This document shows, one piece after another, positions 24,462 through 32,582 of a stretch of 64,000 nt of DNA. The notes beneath the pieces are model-generated. The model saw only the letters and a program-made list of their open reading frames with translations. It was not told the origin of the DNA and did not search any database. Position 1 is the stretch's first letter. Each line of letters opens with the position of its first letter. The stretch covers positions 372,001 to 436,000 of the forward strand of contig NZ_JARKMX010000003.1 in NCBI RefSeq assembly GCF_029360705.1, written 5' to 3'. The translations under genes and the position numbers were made by a program. The DNA comes from Paraflavitalea pollutisoli (GTDB lineage Bacteria > Bacteroidota > Bacteroidia > Chitinophagales > Chitinophagaceae).

Positions 24462-26114
24462 TTATTTGTACAACAGTTCGTAGTACTCGGTAGCCATGCG
24501 GCCCGCTTCAAAACGGAAGCGTACATCGCGCATACCATTCTTAGCCACCTGGCGCCACGTATCGTAGTTGTCGTAGTAGAGTGGGAGGATCTCTTTTTCC
24601 AGAATGTCGTACAATTTCTCATAATCGTAGTCATCCTGTTGTTGCACGTTCATGTGTGCATAATCTCCTTTAGGCACCACAAAGCCATTGTGACCGTGGT
24701 CCATGAACTCGGGTATCCAGCCATCATCGGTCGAGAAGTTGACAGCGCCGTTCATGGCAGCCGTCATACCACTGGTGCCCGATGCTTCGCGGGGTACACG
24801 GGGATTGTTGAGCCAGATGTCGGAAGCCTGCTTCATCCTTTTGGAAAGGGTCAGTTCATAACCGATCAGCACGGCTACATTCTTGTAGTTCTTGCTGAAG
24901 TGTACCAGGTTGTTGAACTCGTTGATGGCGGGATAGTCCATCGGGTAGGGTTTACCTGCCCAGATGATCTGCACCGGATATTTGGTATTGCTGAGTAATT
25001 TCTCGAAGCGGGCTTTGTCGCGGGTCAGGAACTCCGCGCGTTTGTAGCCCGCAAAGCGGCGTGCCCATACGATAGTAAGGACATTTGGGTCGAATACCTT
25101 GCCCGTCTGGTCGGCTACGATCTCGAAGGCACGTTTCTTCAGGTATTTCTTGCGGTCGTCAAACCAGATATCGTTGCTTTCATCAGCTGCGCGGTACAGT
25201 TGCTTATCGGCCCAATAAGTCCAGTTCTGTGCATTGGTGATCGAGATAATAGGGCAGATGCCAGGATATTTACCCCACATCTGGCGGGATACCTCCCCGT
25301 GCAAGGCCGATACGCCATTGGCGAGATGGGCAAAGCGCAGTGCTACCAGCGAGTGGTTGAACTGATCATCCTGCAAACCGGTCAGCTTGCGCACTTCATC
25401 GAGCCCCAGCCCACAGAAATAACTCATCTTATGGCAGAGGTTGATATCGTGCTTTTCATTGCCGGCTTCTTCCGGTGTATGCGTAGTAAATACGAGTCGT
25501 TTTTTGATCTCTTCTACATTACCGAACTTCTTATAGAGATAGAATACCGACGAAACGCCATGGGCCTCATTGAGGTGATAACGCTCGGGGTTGAAGTTGA
25601 GCTCGTCGATCAGTTTGGCACCACCGACACCCAACAGGATGAACTGCGCCACTTTAGTAGCCACATTGGCATCGTACAGGCGGTGGGTGATGGTTTGCGA
25701 TACGTAATCGTTCTCGGGCAAGTCGGTGCTCAGCAGGAACAGCGGAGCCGTTTTGAACGTTTCGGGATTCAGGTAAAAGACCTTGATCCACACTGGGTGG
25801 TCATGGATGATGATCTGAAACTTGATGCCGGTATCTTCGAGAAAACTATAATTCTTCTCCATCCAGGTGGTCTGTAAAGTCTGATCCTGGTTGCGTGCCT
25901 GGTCGTAGTAACCATATTTCCACAATATCCCTACGCCGATCAGGTTCTGGCGTAGTTCATACGCGCTGCGCAGGTGCGATCCGGAGAGAAAACCAAGTCC
26001 TCCGCTATAGATCTTCAGCGGCTGGTGAACGGCAAATTCCATCGAAAAATAAGCTACACTTTTCGAAAAGCGCTCATCTGTCTGGTACGGTACTTTGTAA
26101 TTGATAAAGCTCAT
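24462..26114 (-). CDS. Short alpha-glucan (glycogen) phosphorylase homologue, GT35
   Basis: The product is 550 aa from MSFINYKVPYQTDERFS; a start at 26162 adds 16 non-homologous residues. GT35 features are clear: SVAYFSMEFAVHQPLKIYSGGLG (about 18-40), NEAHGVSSVF, FTTHTPEEAGNEKHD, ITNAQNWTYW, VWARRFAGYKRAEFL, WAGKPYPMDYPAINEF, WLNNPRVPREASGTSG and DDGWIPEF. It is much shorter than E. coli GlgP/MalP (about 800 aa). In the PLP-binding segment, where the family reads GT-x-x-Met-Lys, this protein has Met-Thr451. If the cofactor Schiff base is absent, classical phosphorolysis is questionable. It stands alone with a strong terminator. Confidence 0.82.
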   Translation of the reverse strand: MSFINYKVPYQTDERFSKSVAYFSMEFAVHQPLKIYSGGLGFLSGSHLRSAYELRQNLIGVGILWKYGYYDQARNQDQTLQTTWMEKNYSFLEDTGIKFQIIIHDHPVWIKVFYLNPETFKTAPLFLLSTDLPENDYVSQTITHRLYDANVATKVAQFILLGVGGAKLIDELNFNPERYHLNEAHGVSSVFYLYKKFGNVEEIKKRLVFTTHTPEEAGNEKHDINLCHKMSYFCGLGLDEVRKLTGLQDDQFNHSLVALRFAHLANGVSALHGEVSRQMWGKYPGICPIISITNAQNWTYWADKQLYRAADESNDIWFDDRKKYLKKRAFEIVADQTGKVFDPNVLTIVWARRFAGYKRAEFLTRDKARFEKLLSNTKYPVQIIWAGKPYPMDYPAINEFNNLVHFSKNYKNVAVLIGYELTLSKRMKQASDIWLNNPRVPREASGTSGMTAAMNGAVNFSTDDGWIPEFMDHGHNGFVVPKGDYAHMNVQQQDDYDYEKLYDILEKEILPLYYDNYDTWRQVAKNGMRDVRFRFEAGRMATEYYELLYK

Positions 26115-26240
26115 ATGGTGTAATACAATTATTCCTGGTTGATTAAATCCTGTTATCCCCACCCACTCCGGGCAATTACGGGGCCAGCCTTACTAAACAT
26201 GCTATGTGTACAAAATACACAAATGCGGTGCAATATAATG

Positions 26241-26268
26241 GTAAAAAACTACATGTGAAGTTTTTTAC
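26241..26268. repeat. AT-rich inverted repeat between the GT35 gene and the lipoprotein gene
   Basis: GTAAAAAACT (26241-26250) and AGTTTTTTAC (26259-26268) form a perfect 10-bp stem with an 8-nt loop. It lies 115 bases past the end of the leftward lipoprotein gene and about 130 bases before the GT35 start; terminator or regulatory site, undecided. Confidence 0.45.
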
Positions 26269-26382
26269 AACTTCTTGCACAGGCTGATACCAACGCTGCA
26301 GTAATGGGCTTATTGTATGGGGAACGGGCTGTTGTAAGGGACTACGGTATTTGGAATGGTGGTTACGGCGCAGTCGCTGGGC

Positions 26383-27348
26383 TTATTTTTTCCCTGTTTT
26401 GCCTTTGGCGTCAGGTTTGGCGGTCGCTTTCTTTTTCGGATAGCTGCCTTCAAAAAAGCAGGTGATATCGCGGTAAGTACCGCATCCGCCGGTTTCTTTC
26501 ATACTCACCTTGCCAGCTGTGAAAGCGAATTCCAGCGTGCAGGGGTTGCCACTTTCCTGAAACACTGCCGTAGAGGCTGATACAAAACGGGCAATGCCTT
26601 TTACCTCACCCCGGCAATCGCCTTTTTCAAAATGCACGAACACCAGGGGTTCATTGGTCCTTTTGCCATCGCGTACCGAGATAAAGTTCTTCTTGTCTTT
26701 CACATAATCACCCGAAAACTTGTTTTTGGCAGGCAGGGTATCGATGGGGTTGATCACGTTCTCGATGATCTCTTCATTGGGCTCGGTCATGATGAGCGTA
26801 AACTCATTGGCGCCGCTGTTGAAGATATAGACATTGCGTTTAAAGCTGGTCTCGCTGCTGGCCTTTTTCCTTTCCACATAAGTGGTGATCTGGATCTTTT
26901 TGTCGAGCATGCCATAAGCGGAAGAGTATTGTTCAAATCCCTGCTTTACGATGGGCAGCATCGACAAAAACTGATCGTCTTTGTTGAAGGTAGCCAGGTA
27001 GCCAATACGTTTGACGCCTGTAGTAGCTTTAATGAAGAGGTAAGTTTCCTTATCATTATCGTTGTAACGGGCGAGGGGGAAGATGCGGGGGGTAGCACCC
27101 TTGCCAAAATCACGCTGAATGAGGCTGTCTGGCACAAATTGGGTGAAGATCTTGTAGCCGATCTGCAGGGAGTCTGTCGACTTCTTCACCAGGGTAGTAT
27201 CGGCAATGCGGATGGGTAGCGGTGCTTCCGGAAAAAACTCGATGAATTCTTTGGCTGTTACGGTTTCATCATCCTGCAGGGAAGTCTTTTTTCCTTTACA
27301 GGCAACGATCAACAACAGAAAGGGTAACCAAAGTAAATATAACTTCAT
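26383..27348 (-). CDS. Hypothetical lipoprotein
   Basis: The product is 321 aa from MKLYLLWLPFLLLIVACKGK, with lipobox Cys17. The mature part begins with FIEFFPEAPLPIRIADTTLV and contains a mixed alpha/beta region and four or so Cys near the C-terminus (GDCRGE, GNPCTLEF, GGCGTYRDITC), then a Lys-rich tail. I do not recognise a named family, though similar lipoproteins appear widespread in the phylum. It is divergent from mntR, with about 120 bases between. Confidence 0.7.
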   Translation of the reverse strand: MKLYLLWLPFLLLIVACKGKKTSLQDDETVTAKEFIEFFPEAPLPIRIADTTLVKKSTDSLQIGYKIFTQFVPDSLIQRDFGKGATPRIFPLARYNDNDKETYLFIKATTGVKRIGYLATFNKDDQFLSMLPIVKQGFEQYSSAYGMLDKKIQITTYVERKKASSETSFKRNVYIFNSGANEFTLIMTEPNEEIIENVINPIDTLPAKNKFSGDYVKDKKNFISVRDGKRTNEPLVFVHFEKGDCRGEVKGIARFVSASTAVFQESGNPCTLEFAFTAGKVSMKETGGCGTYRDITCFFEGSYPKKKATAKPDAKGKTGKK

Positions 27349-27433
27349 AATCCGGGTTAAAACATTCACGGTTAAAAGTAATACATCCCCTGCACTCCTT
27401 GAAAAGATTGTGTTTTTATATTGGTAAATTAAT

Positions 27434-27460
27434 TTTAGATTTGTCTAAATTAAAATTTAG
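27434..27460. promoter_or_regulatory. Probable MntR operator overlapping the mntR promoter
   Basis: TTTAGA (27434-27439) and TCTAAA (27444-27449) form a perfect 6-4-6 inverted repeat. A second 6-4-6 repeat, CTAAAT (27445-27450) / ATTTAG (27455-27460), overlaps it by sharing the middle half-site. The -7 box TAGATTTG (27436-27443) lies inside the first dyad, so a bound dimer would block RNA polymerase. The site is 11 bases upstream of the mntR ATG. The match to a DtxR/MntR-type operator is by architecture; the regulator is inferred from adjacency. Confidence 0.65.
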
Positions 27461-27471
27461 CCAGATAGTAA

Positions 27472-28146
27472 ATGAGTGCGGCCCCGAAATATTCCAGCAG
27501 TACAGAAAATTACCTGAAAGCCATATTCCACCTGCAAAAGAACGATGGCGTAGTAACCACCAACGATGTAGCCAATGAGTTGCAAACGAGGCCTGCCTCG
27601 GTGACCGACATGCTCAAAAAGTTGAAGGCGCAGAAACTGCTCCTCTATGAAAAATACAAGGGTTTCAAGTTGAGCAACGAGGGCAAGAAGGTAGCCCTGC
27701 AAATCATTCGTAAACACCGCCTGTGGGAATTCTTCCTCGTAGAGAAGTTGAATTTTGGGTGGGACGAAGTGCATGAGATTGCCGAAGAATTGGAGCATAT
27801 CAGCAGTAAAAAGCTGATCGACCGCCTGGATGAATTCCTCGGTTTCCCCAAGCAGGATCCCCATGGTGATCCCATTCCCGATAGCAACGGCAAGTTTACC
27901 GTGCCCAAGCAGGTGGACCTGCTCAACCTGCCCGTCAACAAAATAGCAGAAGTATCGAGCATCGGCGACCAGAGTCCGGAAATGCTGGAATTGCTTGGGC
28001 ACAAAGGCATTGCACTGGGTACACGCGTAGAGGTTAAGAAAAAGTTCGCGTTCGATAATTCCCTCGAGCTGAAATTTAAGAACCAATCGATCGTTACAAT
28101 CAGCGAGCATGTGGCGAAAAATGTGTATGTAAAGTATGATGAATAG
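27472..28146 (+). CDS. mntR: MntR/DtxR-family metal-dependent transcriptional repressor
   Basis: The product is 224 aa. An N-terminal winged helix (about 5-65, STENYLKAIFHLQ with the TRPASVTDMLKKLKAQKLL recognition helix) is followed by a metal-binding dimerisation domain (about 66-140, with the His/Glu set in RKHRLWEFFLVEK and DEVHEIAEELEHISS), and a C-terminal FeoA/SH3-like domain (about 150-224). Such proteins repress metal uptake genes when Mn or Fe is sufficient. It overlaps the MntH transporter gene by 11 bases, and a dyad operator covers its own promoter, consistent with autoregulation of the pair. Confidence 0.92.
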   Translation: MSAAPKYSSSTENYLKAIFHLQKNDGVVTTNDVANELQTRPASVTDMLKKLKAQKLLLYEKYKGFKLSNEGKKVALQIIRKHRLWEFFLVEKLNFGWDEVHEIAEELEHISSKKLIDRLDEFLGFPKQDPHGDPIPDSNGKFTVPKQVDLLNLPVNKIAEVSSIGDQSPEMLELLGHKGIALGTRVEVKKKFAFDNSLELKFKNQSIVTISEHVAKNVYVKYDE

Positions 28147-30016
28147 ACTAAAACATGAGCAGTCGCTCAGTGAAGTACATGGTTCCGTCGACGTCAATAG
28201 TAAAGCGATTGGCTGGAAGAGAGTGCTGTCATTCTTTGGTCCCGCCTACCTGGTGAGTGTAGGTTATATGGACCCGGGCAACTGGGCCACCGACCTGGCG
28301 GGCGGTAGCAAATTTGGTTATTCGCTGGTATGGGTATTGTTGATGAGTAATATCATGGCGTTGCTGCTGCAAAGTCTTTCTGCCCGCCTGGGCATCGTGC
28401 GTGGTCGTGACCTGGCGCAGGCCAACCGCGAAACTTATCCCAAAACCATCAATTTCTTCTTATACATATTGGCCGAGGTGGCTATTGCCGCCACAGACCT
28501 GGCCGAGGTATTGGGGATGGCCATCGGCATCCACCTGTTGACGGGCATGCCCATCATTTGGGGTGTTGGCATTACCGTGCTGGATACCTTGTTGTTGTTG
28601 TACCTGCAGAAGCTGGGCATGCGCAAGATGGAAGCTTTTATCATCGGCCTGGTGGCCGTGGTGGGGTTGTCCTTCCTGGTCGAGATCATACTCGTAAAGC
28701 CCGATCTGGCGGAAGTGGCCACTGGCTTTGTGCCCACCTTCCCCAATGACGAAGCCTTGTACATTGCCATCGGTATCATCGGTGCTACCGTGATGCCACA
28801 CAACCTGTACCTGCATTCGGCCCTCGTACAAACCCGTAAGATCGACCGTACGCGGGAAGGTATCAAGCAGGCCCTGAAATGGAGTTTCGTCGATTCGACC
28901 ATCGCGTTGAATATCGCCTTCCTCGTCAATGCCGCCATCCTTGTACTCGCCGCCACCGCCTTCTTCAAGAACGGCATCGTGGTCGATCAGATCAAAGATG
29001 CGCACCAGTTATTGTCAGGCGTACTGGGTTCCAAAGTGGCGCCTACATTATTTGCCATCGCGTTGATCGCTGCCGGTCAAAGTTCTACCGTCACCGGTAC
29101 ACTCGCCGGGCAGATCGTGATGGAAGGGTACCTGCGCTTGCGCATCAATCCCTGGATCAGGCGTTTGCTCACGCGTTTGCTGGCGATCGTGCCTGCTATC
29201 ATTGTCATCTATATTTTTGGAGAAAAGGAAGTGGATTACCTGCTGATCCTGAGCCAGGTGATCTTGAGTATGCAACTAGGGTTTGCGGTGATCCCGCTGA
29301 TCCATTTTGTGAGCGACCGCAAAACGATGGGCGCTTTCACGATCAAACCCATTGTTCAATTGGCCGCCTGGTTGATTGCCGCGGTACTGGTATACCTCAA
29401 TATACGCATGGTGATTGCAGAGGCCAGTGGCGTGTTTGAGCACGAGGGCAACCTGTTCTGGAAGGTCGTGATTGTGCTGGCAGCGATCGGCTTCCTGGTA
29501 TTGCTGGCCTATACCACCTTGTATCCCTTCTTCAGCAAGCGTACCAAACCGGTATCCATCCAGATGCACCCACAGGTAGATGCTTTGAAGCCGCTGGTGG
29601 TACCTTCCTATAAAAGGATTGCCGTAGCGCTTGAGTTTGGCGAGCACGACTCAGCCATCCTGGCGCATGCGATCGGGCAGGGGCGTCCAGAATCCGAATA
29701 TGTATTGATCCATATTGTGGAGAGTGCTACTACAAGGTTGCTCGGGAAGGAAGCAGATGATTTTGAGACCCGTGCCGATGATGAACGTCTGCAATTTTAT
29801 ATACAGCAATTGACGGAAAAAGGGTTTGCCACCACTGGTCACCTCGGTTTTCATCACCGTGCCAAAGAGATCGTGCGCCTGGTAAAAGAAAGCGGGGCCG
29901 ATATGCTCGTGATCGGCGCACACCGCCATACTGGTGTCAAAGATTGGTTGTATGGGGAGACGATTAACTCCGTACGGCATGAGCTGACGATACCAGTACT
30001 CGTTGTCAACTTCTAA
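28136..30016 (+). CDS. mntH: Nramp-family divalent metal transporter fused to a universal stress protein domain
   Basis: The product is 626 aa (ATG at 28136 or 28139, both inside the mntR end). Residues about 25-470 form an Nramp transporter with the metal-binding TM1 motif YMDPGNWATDLAGG and the TM6 motif GATVMPHNLYLHSALVQTR, plus GQSSTVTGTLAGQIVMEG. Residues about 490-626 are a cytoplasmic universal stress protein domain (YKRIAVALEFGEHDSAILAH, ESGADMLVIGAHRHTGVKDW, HELTIPVLVV), likely nucleotide-binding. The family imports Mn2+ or Fe2+ with protons across the inner membrane. The fusion suggests that nucleotide or stress state modulates transport, which is inference. It is translationally coupled to mntR. 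Confidence 0.92.
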   Translation: MMNRLKHEQSLSEVHGSVDVNSKAIGWKRVLSFFGPAYLVSVGYMDPGNWATDLAGGSKFGYSLVWVLLMSNIMALLLQSLSARLGIVRGRDLAQANRETYPKTINFFLYILAEVAIAATDLAEVLGMAIGIHLLTGMPIIWGVGITVLDTLLLLYLQKLGMRKMEAFIIGLVAVVGLSFLVEIILVKPDLAEVATGFVPTFPNDEALYIAIGIIGATVMPHNLYLHSALVQTRKIDRTREGIKQALKWSFVDSTIALNIAFLVNAAILVLAATAFFKNGIVVDQIKDAHQLLSGVLGSKVAPTLFAIALIAAGQSSTVTGTLAGQIVMEGYLRLRINPWIRRLLTRLLAIVPAIIVIYIFGEKEVDYLLILSQVILSMQLGFAVIPLIHFVSDRKTMGAFTIKPIVQLAAWLIAAVLVYLNIRMVIAEASGVFEHEGNLFWKVVIVLAAIGFLVLLAYTTLYPFFSKRTKPVSIQMHPQVDALKPLVVPSYKRIAVALEFGEHDSAILAHAIGQGRPESEYVLIHIVESATTRLLGKEADDFETRADDERLQFYIQQLTEKGFATTGHLGFHHRAKEIVRLVKESGADMLVIGAHRHTGVKDWLYGETINSVRHELTIPVLVVNF

Positions 30017-30026
30017 CCAAACAAGA

Positions 30027-30070
30027 ATACATAAAAAAGGTGGGCCGATCGGCCCACCTTTTTTATGTAT
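30027..30070. terminator. Perfect 44-nt palindrome, bidirectional terminator
   Basis: Bases 30027-30048 are exactly complementary to 30049-30070, with A6 on the left arm and T6 on the right arm around a GC core. It serves both the rightward mntH gene and the leftward PepSY gene. Confidence 0.9.
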
Positions 30071-30082
30071 CATATGAGGCTT

Positions 30083-31237
30083 TTAAGCTGTTGCGGGTGT
30101 CGGCGCCATCGCAGGGCGCGGTTTGGCGGCCGGCTTTTTCTTCTTACGGCCCCACCAGATCATGAATCCGGTAATGGGCAGCGAAGCTGCGATCAGGCTC
30201 GCAAAAAAAGCGAGGAACTTACCGGGTAATCCAAGCACGGCACCCGTATGCACATCGTAGTTCATCCGGTATACCTTGTCAGATACTGTCGCCTGATCGA
30301 TCCTGCCCCAGATATGGGCTGCCGGCACTTCTTTCAGGGTGTATTGATCATAGTAGATATAATCCGTTTGCCAATACGTCTTCTTGTCCACGTTGAGCGC
30401 AGCTTCGATGGTGCCGGAATCGGTAGCCGGGAAATGCACTTCCAGGGAACCGCCATCCTGCCGTTTGCCTTTCAGGTTGCTCCAGATAGCATCGATGGGC
30501 TGGGCATATTGGCGTGCTTTGGTGGTGTCGGAGAGTGGTTCTACGTACTCGATCGACTTCTTACCGCCGATCAGGGCATAGGAGCCTTTGGCAAACCACT
30601 GGAAGCCCCAAACCAGGCCGGTGAGGGCAATAAAGATCACCACCCAGGTCATATAAAATCCAAATACATTGTGCAGGTCGTAGTTCTTACGGCGCCATTT
30701 GGCATCCCACTTCACGGAAAAGCGTTGCTTGCGGGCGGCTTTATTCTTAGGCCACCAAAGTACGATACCGGTGATCATCATCACGACAAACACCAGGGTA
30801 GCACTGGCTACCACGGGCTGGCCGATGGTCGGTGGCAGCCAGAGATAGAAATGGCCGTCTAGTATCCAATGGAAGAAATCGACTTCCATATCTTTTGTCT
30901 TCAGCACTTCTCCTGTATACGGGTTGAGGTATACCATATAGTAATATTCTTCAGGCTCGAAGGCGTAGAAGGTGACGCGGGCGGCATCGGTTCGGTCAAA
31001 ATAACCGACGCTGTGAATGGCTTTGCCAGGTAGTTGTTTTTCGGCGATGGTCCTCAGCTGGGAGGGTGGCAGATAGGGTTTGTCAGACGCCTCCACAAAG
31101 CGATAGGGCTGCGTCGTATTCGAAATCTCCTCCTGGAAGGCGTAAATACATCCGGTAAGGGAAATGATGACTACGAGCAGGCCAGACGCCAGTCCGAGCC
31201 AAAGATGAACCTTACCAATGATCTTCTTAAACGACAT
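30083..31237 (-). CDS. PepSY-associated transmembrane protein
   Basis: The product is 384 aa with four main transmembrane helices (about 12-34, 145-163, 195-215 and 340-362). An N-terminal histidine helix (KIIGKVHLWLGLASGLLVVIISLTGCIYAFQEE) and the motifs DFFHWILDGHFYLWLP and NYDLHNVFGFYMTWVVIFIALTG are typical of the PepSY_TM family, often found with iron-siderophore uptake and thought to be ferric-chelate reductases; conserved His could bind haem. Periplasmic PepSY-like regions lie between helices. The tail is Pro/Ala/Lys-rich. Its convergent neighbour is the metal-transport operon, but no siderophore receptor is adjacent. Confidence 0.87.
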   Translation of the reverse strand: MSFKKIIGKVHLWLGLASGLLVVIISLTGCIYAFQEEISNTTQPYRFVEASDKPYLPPSQLRTIAEKQLPGKAIHSVGYFDRTDAARVTFYAFEPEEYYYMVYLNPYTGEVLKTKDMEVDFFHWILDGHFYLWLPPTIGQPVVASATLVFVVMMITGIVLWWPKNKAARKQRFSVKWDAKWRRKNYDLHNVFGFYMTWVVIFIALTGLVWGFQWFAKGSYALIGGKKSIEYVEPLSDTTKARQYAQPIDAIWSNLKGKRQDGGSLEVHFPATDSGTIEAALNVDKKTYWQTDYIYYDQYTLKEVPAAHIWGRIDQATVSDKVYRMNYDVHTGAVLGLPGKFLAFFASLIAASLPITGFMIWWGRKKKKPAAKPRPAMAPTPATA

Positions 31238-32268
31238 GAACAGTTTTTAATAGACTGATTATCAAAATACCATAACCCGTAAAGCACCTTTGTTTTTTGA
31301 AGGGAGCCTTACGGGCGGGCGAAAAGGACGGTTTAACAGTACCTAATACTTTTCGGTTTCAGGACCCCAAAGTTGGCATTCCTGCTGCGAAATGGTTTAT
31401 ATAATCGGGAAAATCGGGCTTACGCAAGCCGAAATAGTGGTGACTGGCGGTGGAGCGCGCCGGGGCTTGTTCGGCACAAACGCGGACCAAACGCGCACTA
31501 AACGCGGGCCAAACCCGGACAAAACGCGCACGTGAGCGCGTTTCGTGTGCGTTTGACCTGGCTTTGAACCGTTTTTGTTAGGCGTTTGGTCCGAATGAGG
31601 TCTGGAGTAGCATGCGTTCAGTACGCCAAATACCGCCATCAAACTGCGCCTCTATACGTGACGCAGTATCTACGCTGTATCCTCTATAACGCATTGACTA
31701 TGAATAGGACCTTACCTAGCTTACGGGTGCAATCCGGCGGGTAATGGTGTAAATTCCATCCTGCCCGGACATGCTGCACTACGTAATGCATTAATTTCCA
31801 ATGTTTCGCGAATGTTAACAAATCGCATCGTGGTCAATTATGGAAATTTTAGTCCTGCCAAATAAAACAACATCCTGAATATTGGAAGAAATTTATAGTG
31901 CGGACCGTGAACAACGGTCCCCTAATCATGAGAAAATTTACGCCATTTCAATAACCCGTGCTTTCCTTCAGGAACACAAGTACGACAACTGATCATCATC
32001 GCGACCCGGGTTATTTGACATGGCAGGTCAGTTGCAGCGAAATGGTTAAGGCTCTCCAATAGCACCAGCACTTATGCCGGTCCTGCTACCAAGGCTAGCC
32101 CGGCAGGATACGCATTACATACTCTCTTTTTAACCCCTGGAGCACCTCCAGGCTTGCAGGCCGCCGTACACTGGGAAATTCAGTTGCAATATGCCAAACA
32201 GGTTGAGTGGCGAACGCGCCCTCGATCGTGTGCTGCATCCACAAACATTAAGAAACCGTTACACTGTC
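31238..32268. other. One-kilobase non-coding region with GC-rich repeats
   Basis: No credible gene was found. The left part holds the 11-bp repeats (31477-31543) and an inverted partner at 31582-31593. The middle (about 31720-31800) is rich in short hairpins such as ATGG/CCAT, and CGGACCGT/ACGGTCC pairing occurs near 31901-31920. It must contain the divergent promoters of the PepSY and HTH genes, but no perfect TAnnTTTG box was recognised. Confidence 0.5.
31477..31543. repeat. GC-rich 11-bp tandem repeats with inverted copies
   Basis: Five head-to-tail units, CAAACGCGGAC, CAAACGCGCAC, TAAACGCGGGC, CAAACCCGGAC and AAAACGCGCAC, run from 31477 to 31531. They are followed by reversed partial copies (GCGCGTTT at 31536-31543, then TGCGTTTG). 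AAACGCGC (31522-31529) pairs with GCGCGTTT to form a hairpin. CGGACCAAACGC (31483-31494) has an exact inverted partner at 31582-31593. Confidence 0.7.
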
Positions 32269-32556
32269 ATGCGAAAAAACATCCTGGAGCGCCTGGAGCG
32301 TATTGACCGCCTTATCCGAATCAAGGGAACCGGGAATCCGGCAAAACTGGCGGCCAGACTGAAAATGTCCGAAAGAAGCCTGTACCAATACCTCAACCTC
32401 ATGCGGGAATTGGGGGCTCCTATCAAATTCGACCAATTCCGCGACACTTACTACTATAGTGAGGATGGTCAGTTTATCATTAGTTTTCAACGATCTCTCA
32501 ACGAAAAACAAAAGACCATCTCCGCATTGATCCAAACGGAAGTGCAGGTGGCCTAG
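32269..32556 (+). CDS. Small HTH DNA-binding protein
   Basis: The product is 95 aa from the ATG at 32269 (MRKNILERLERIDRLIRIK); an earlier in-frame start at 32191 adds an unrelated stretch. The first 60 residues are an HTH_11-like winged helix (GTGNPAKLAARLKMSERSLY, with the recognition helix SERSLYQYLNLMRELGA and wing KFDQFRDTYYYSEDG). Small Bacteroidota proteins of this build are common and usually unstudied. The gene for a 286-aa unknown protein begins 26 bases later, so they probably form an operon. Confidence 0.72.
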   Translation: MRKNILERLERIDRLIRIKGTGNPAKLAARLKMSERSLYQYLNLMRELGAPIKFDQFRDTYYYSEDGQFIISFQRSLNEKQKTISALIQTEVQVA

Positions 32557-32582
32557 TATTCACTTTTATCTGCCATCACCAT

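Noticed and set aside
31397-31642. Leftward open frame of 81 codons
   Set aside because: It reads through the 11-bp repeats, has no start context or homologous features, and its composition is driven by the repeats.
31720-31800. Cobalamin-riboswitch-like pattern (GGTG-TAAA-TTCC followed by CCCGG and GCTGC)
   Set aside because: The core resembles part of a B12 element, but the conserved B12 box is not present downstream and no B12-related gene follows.
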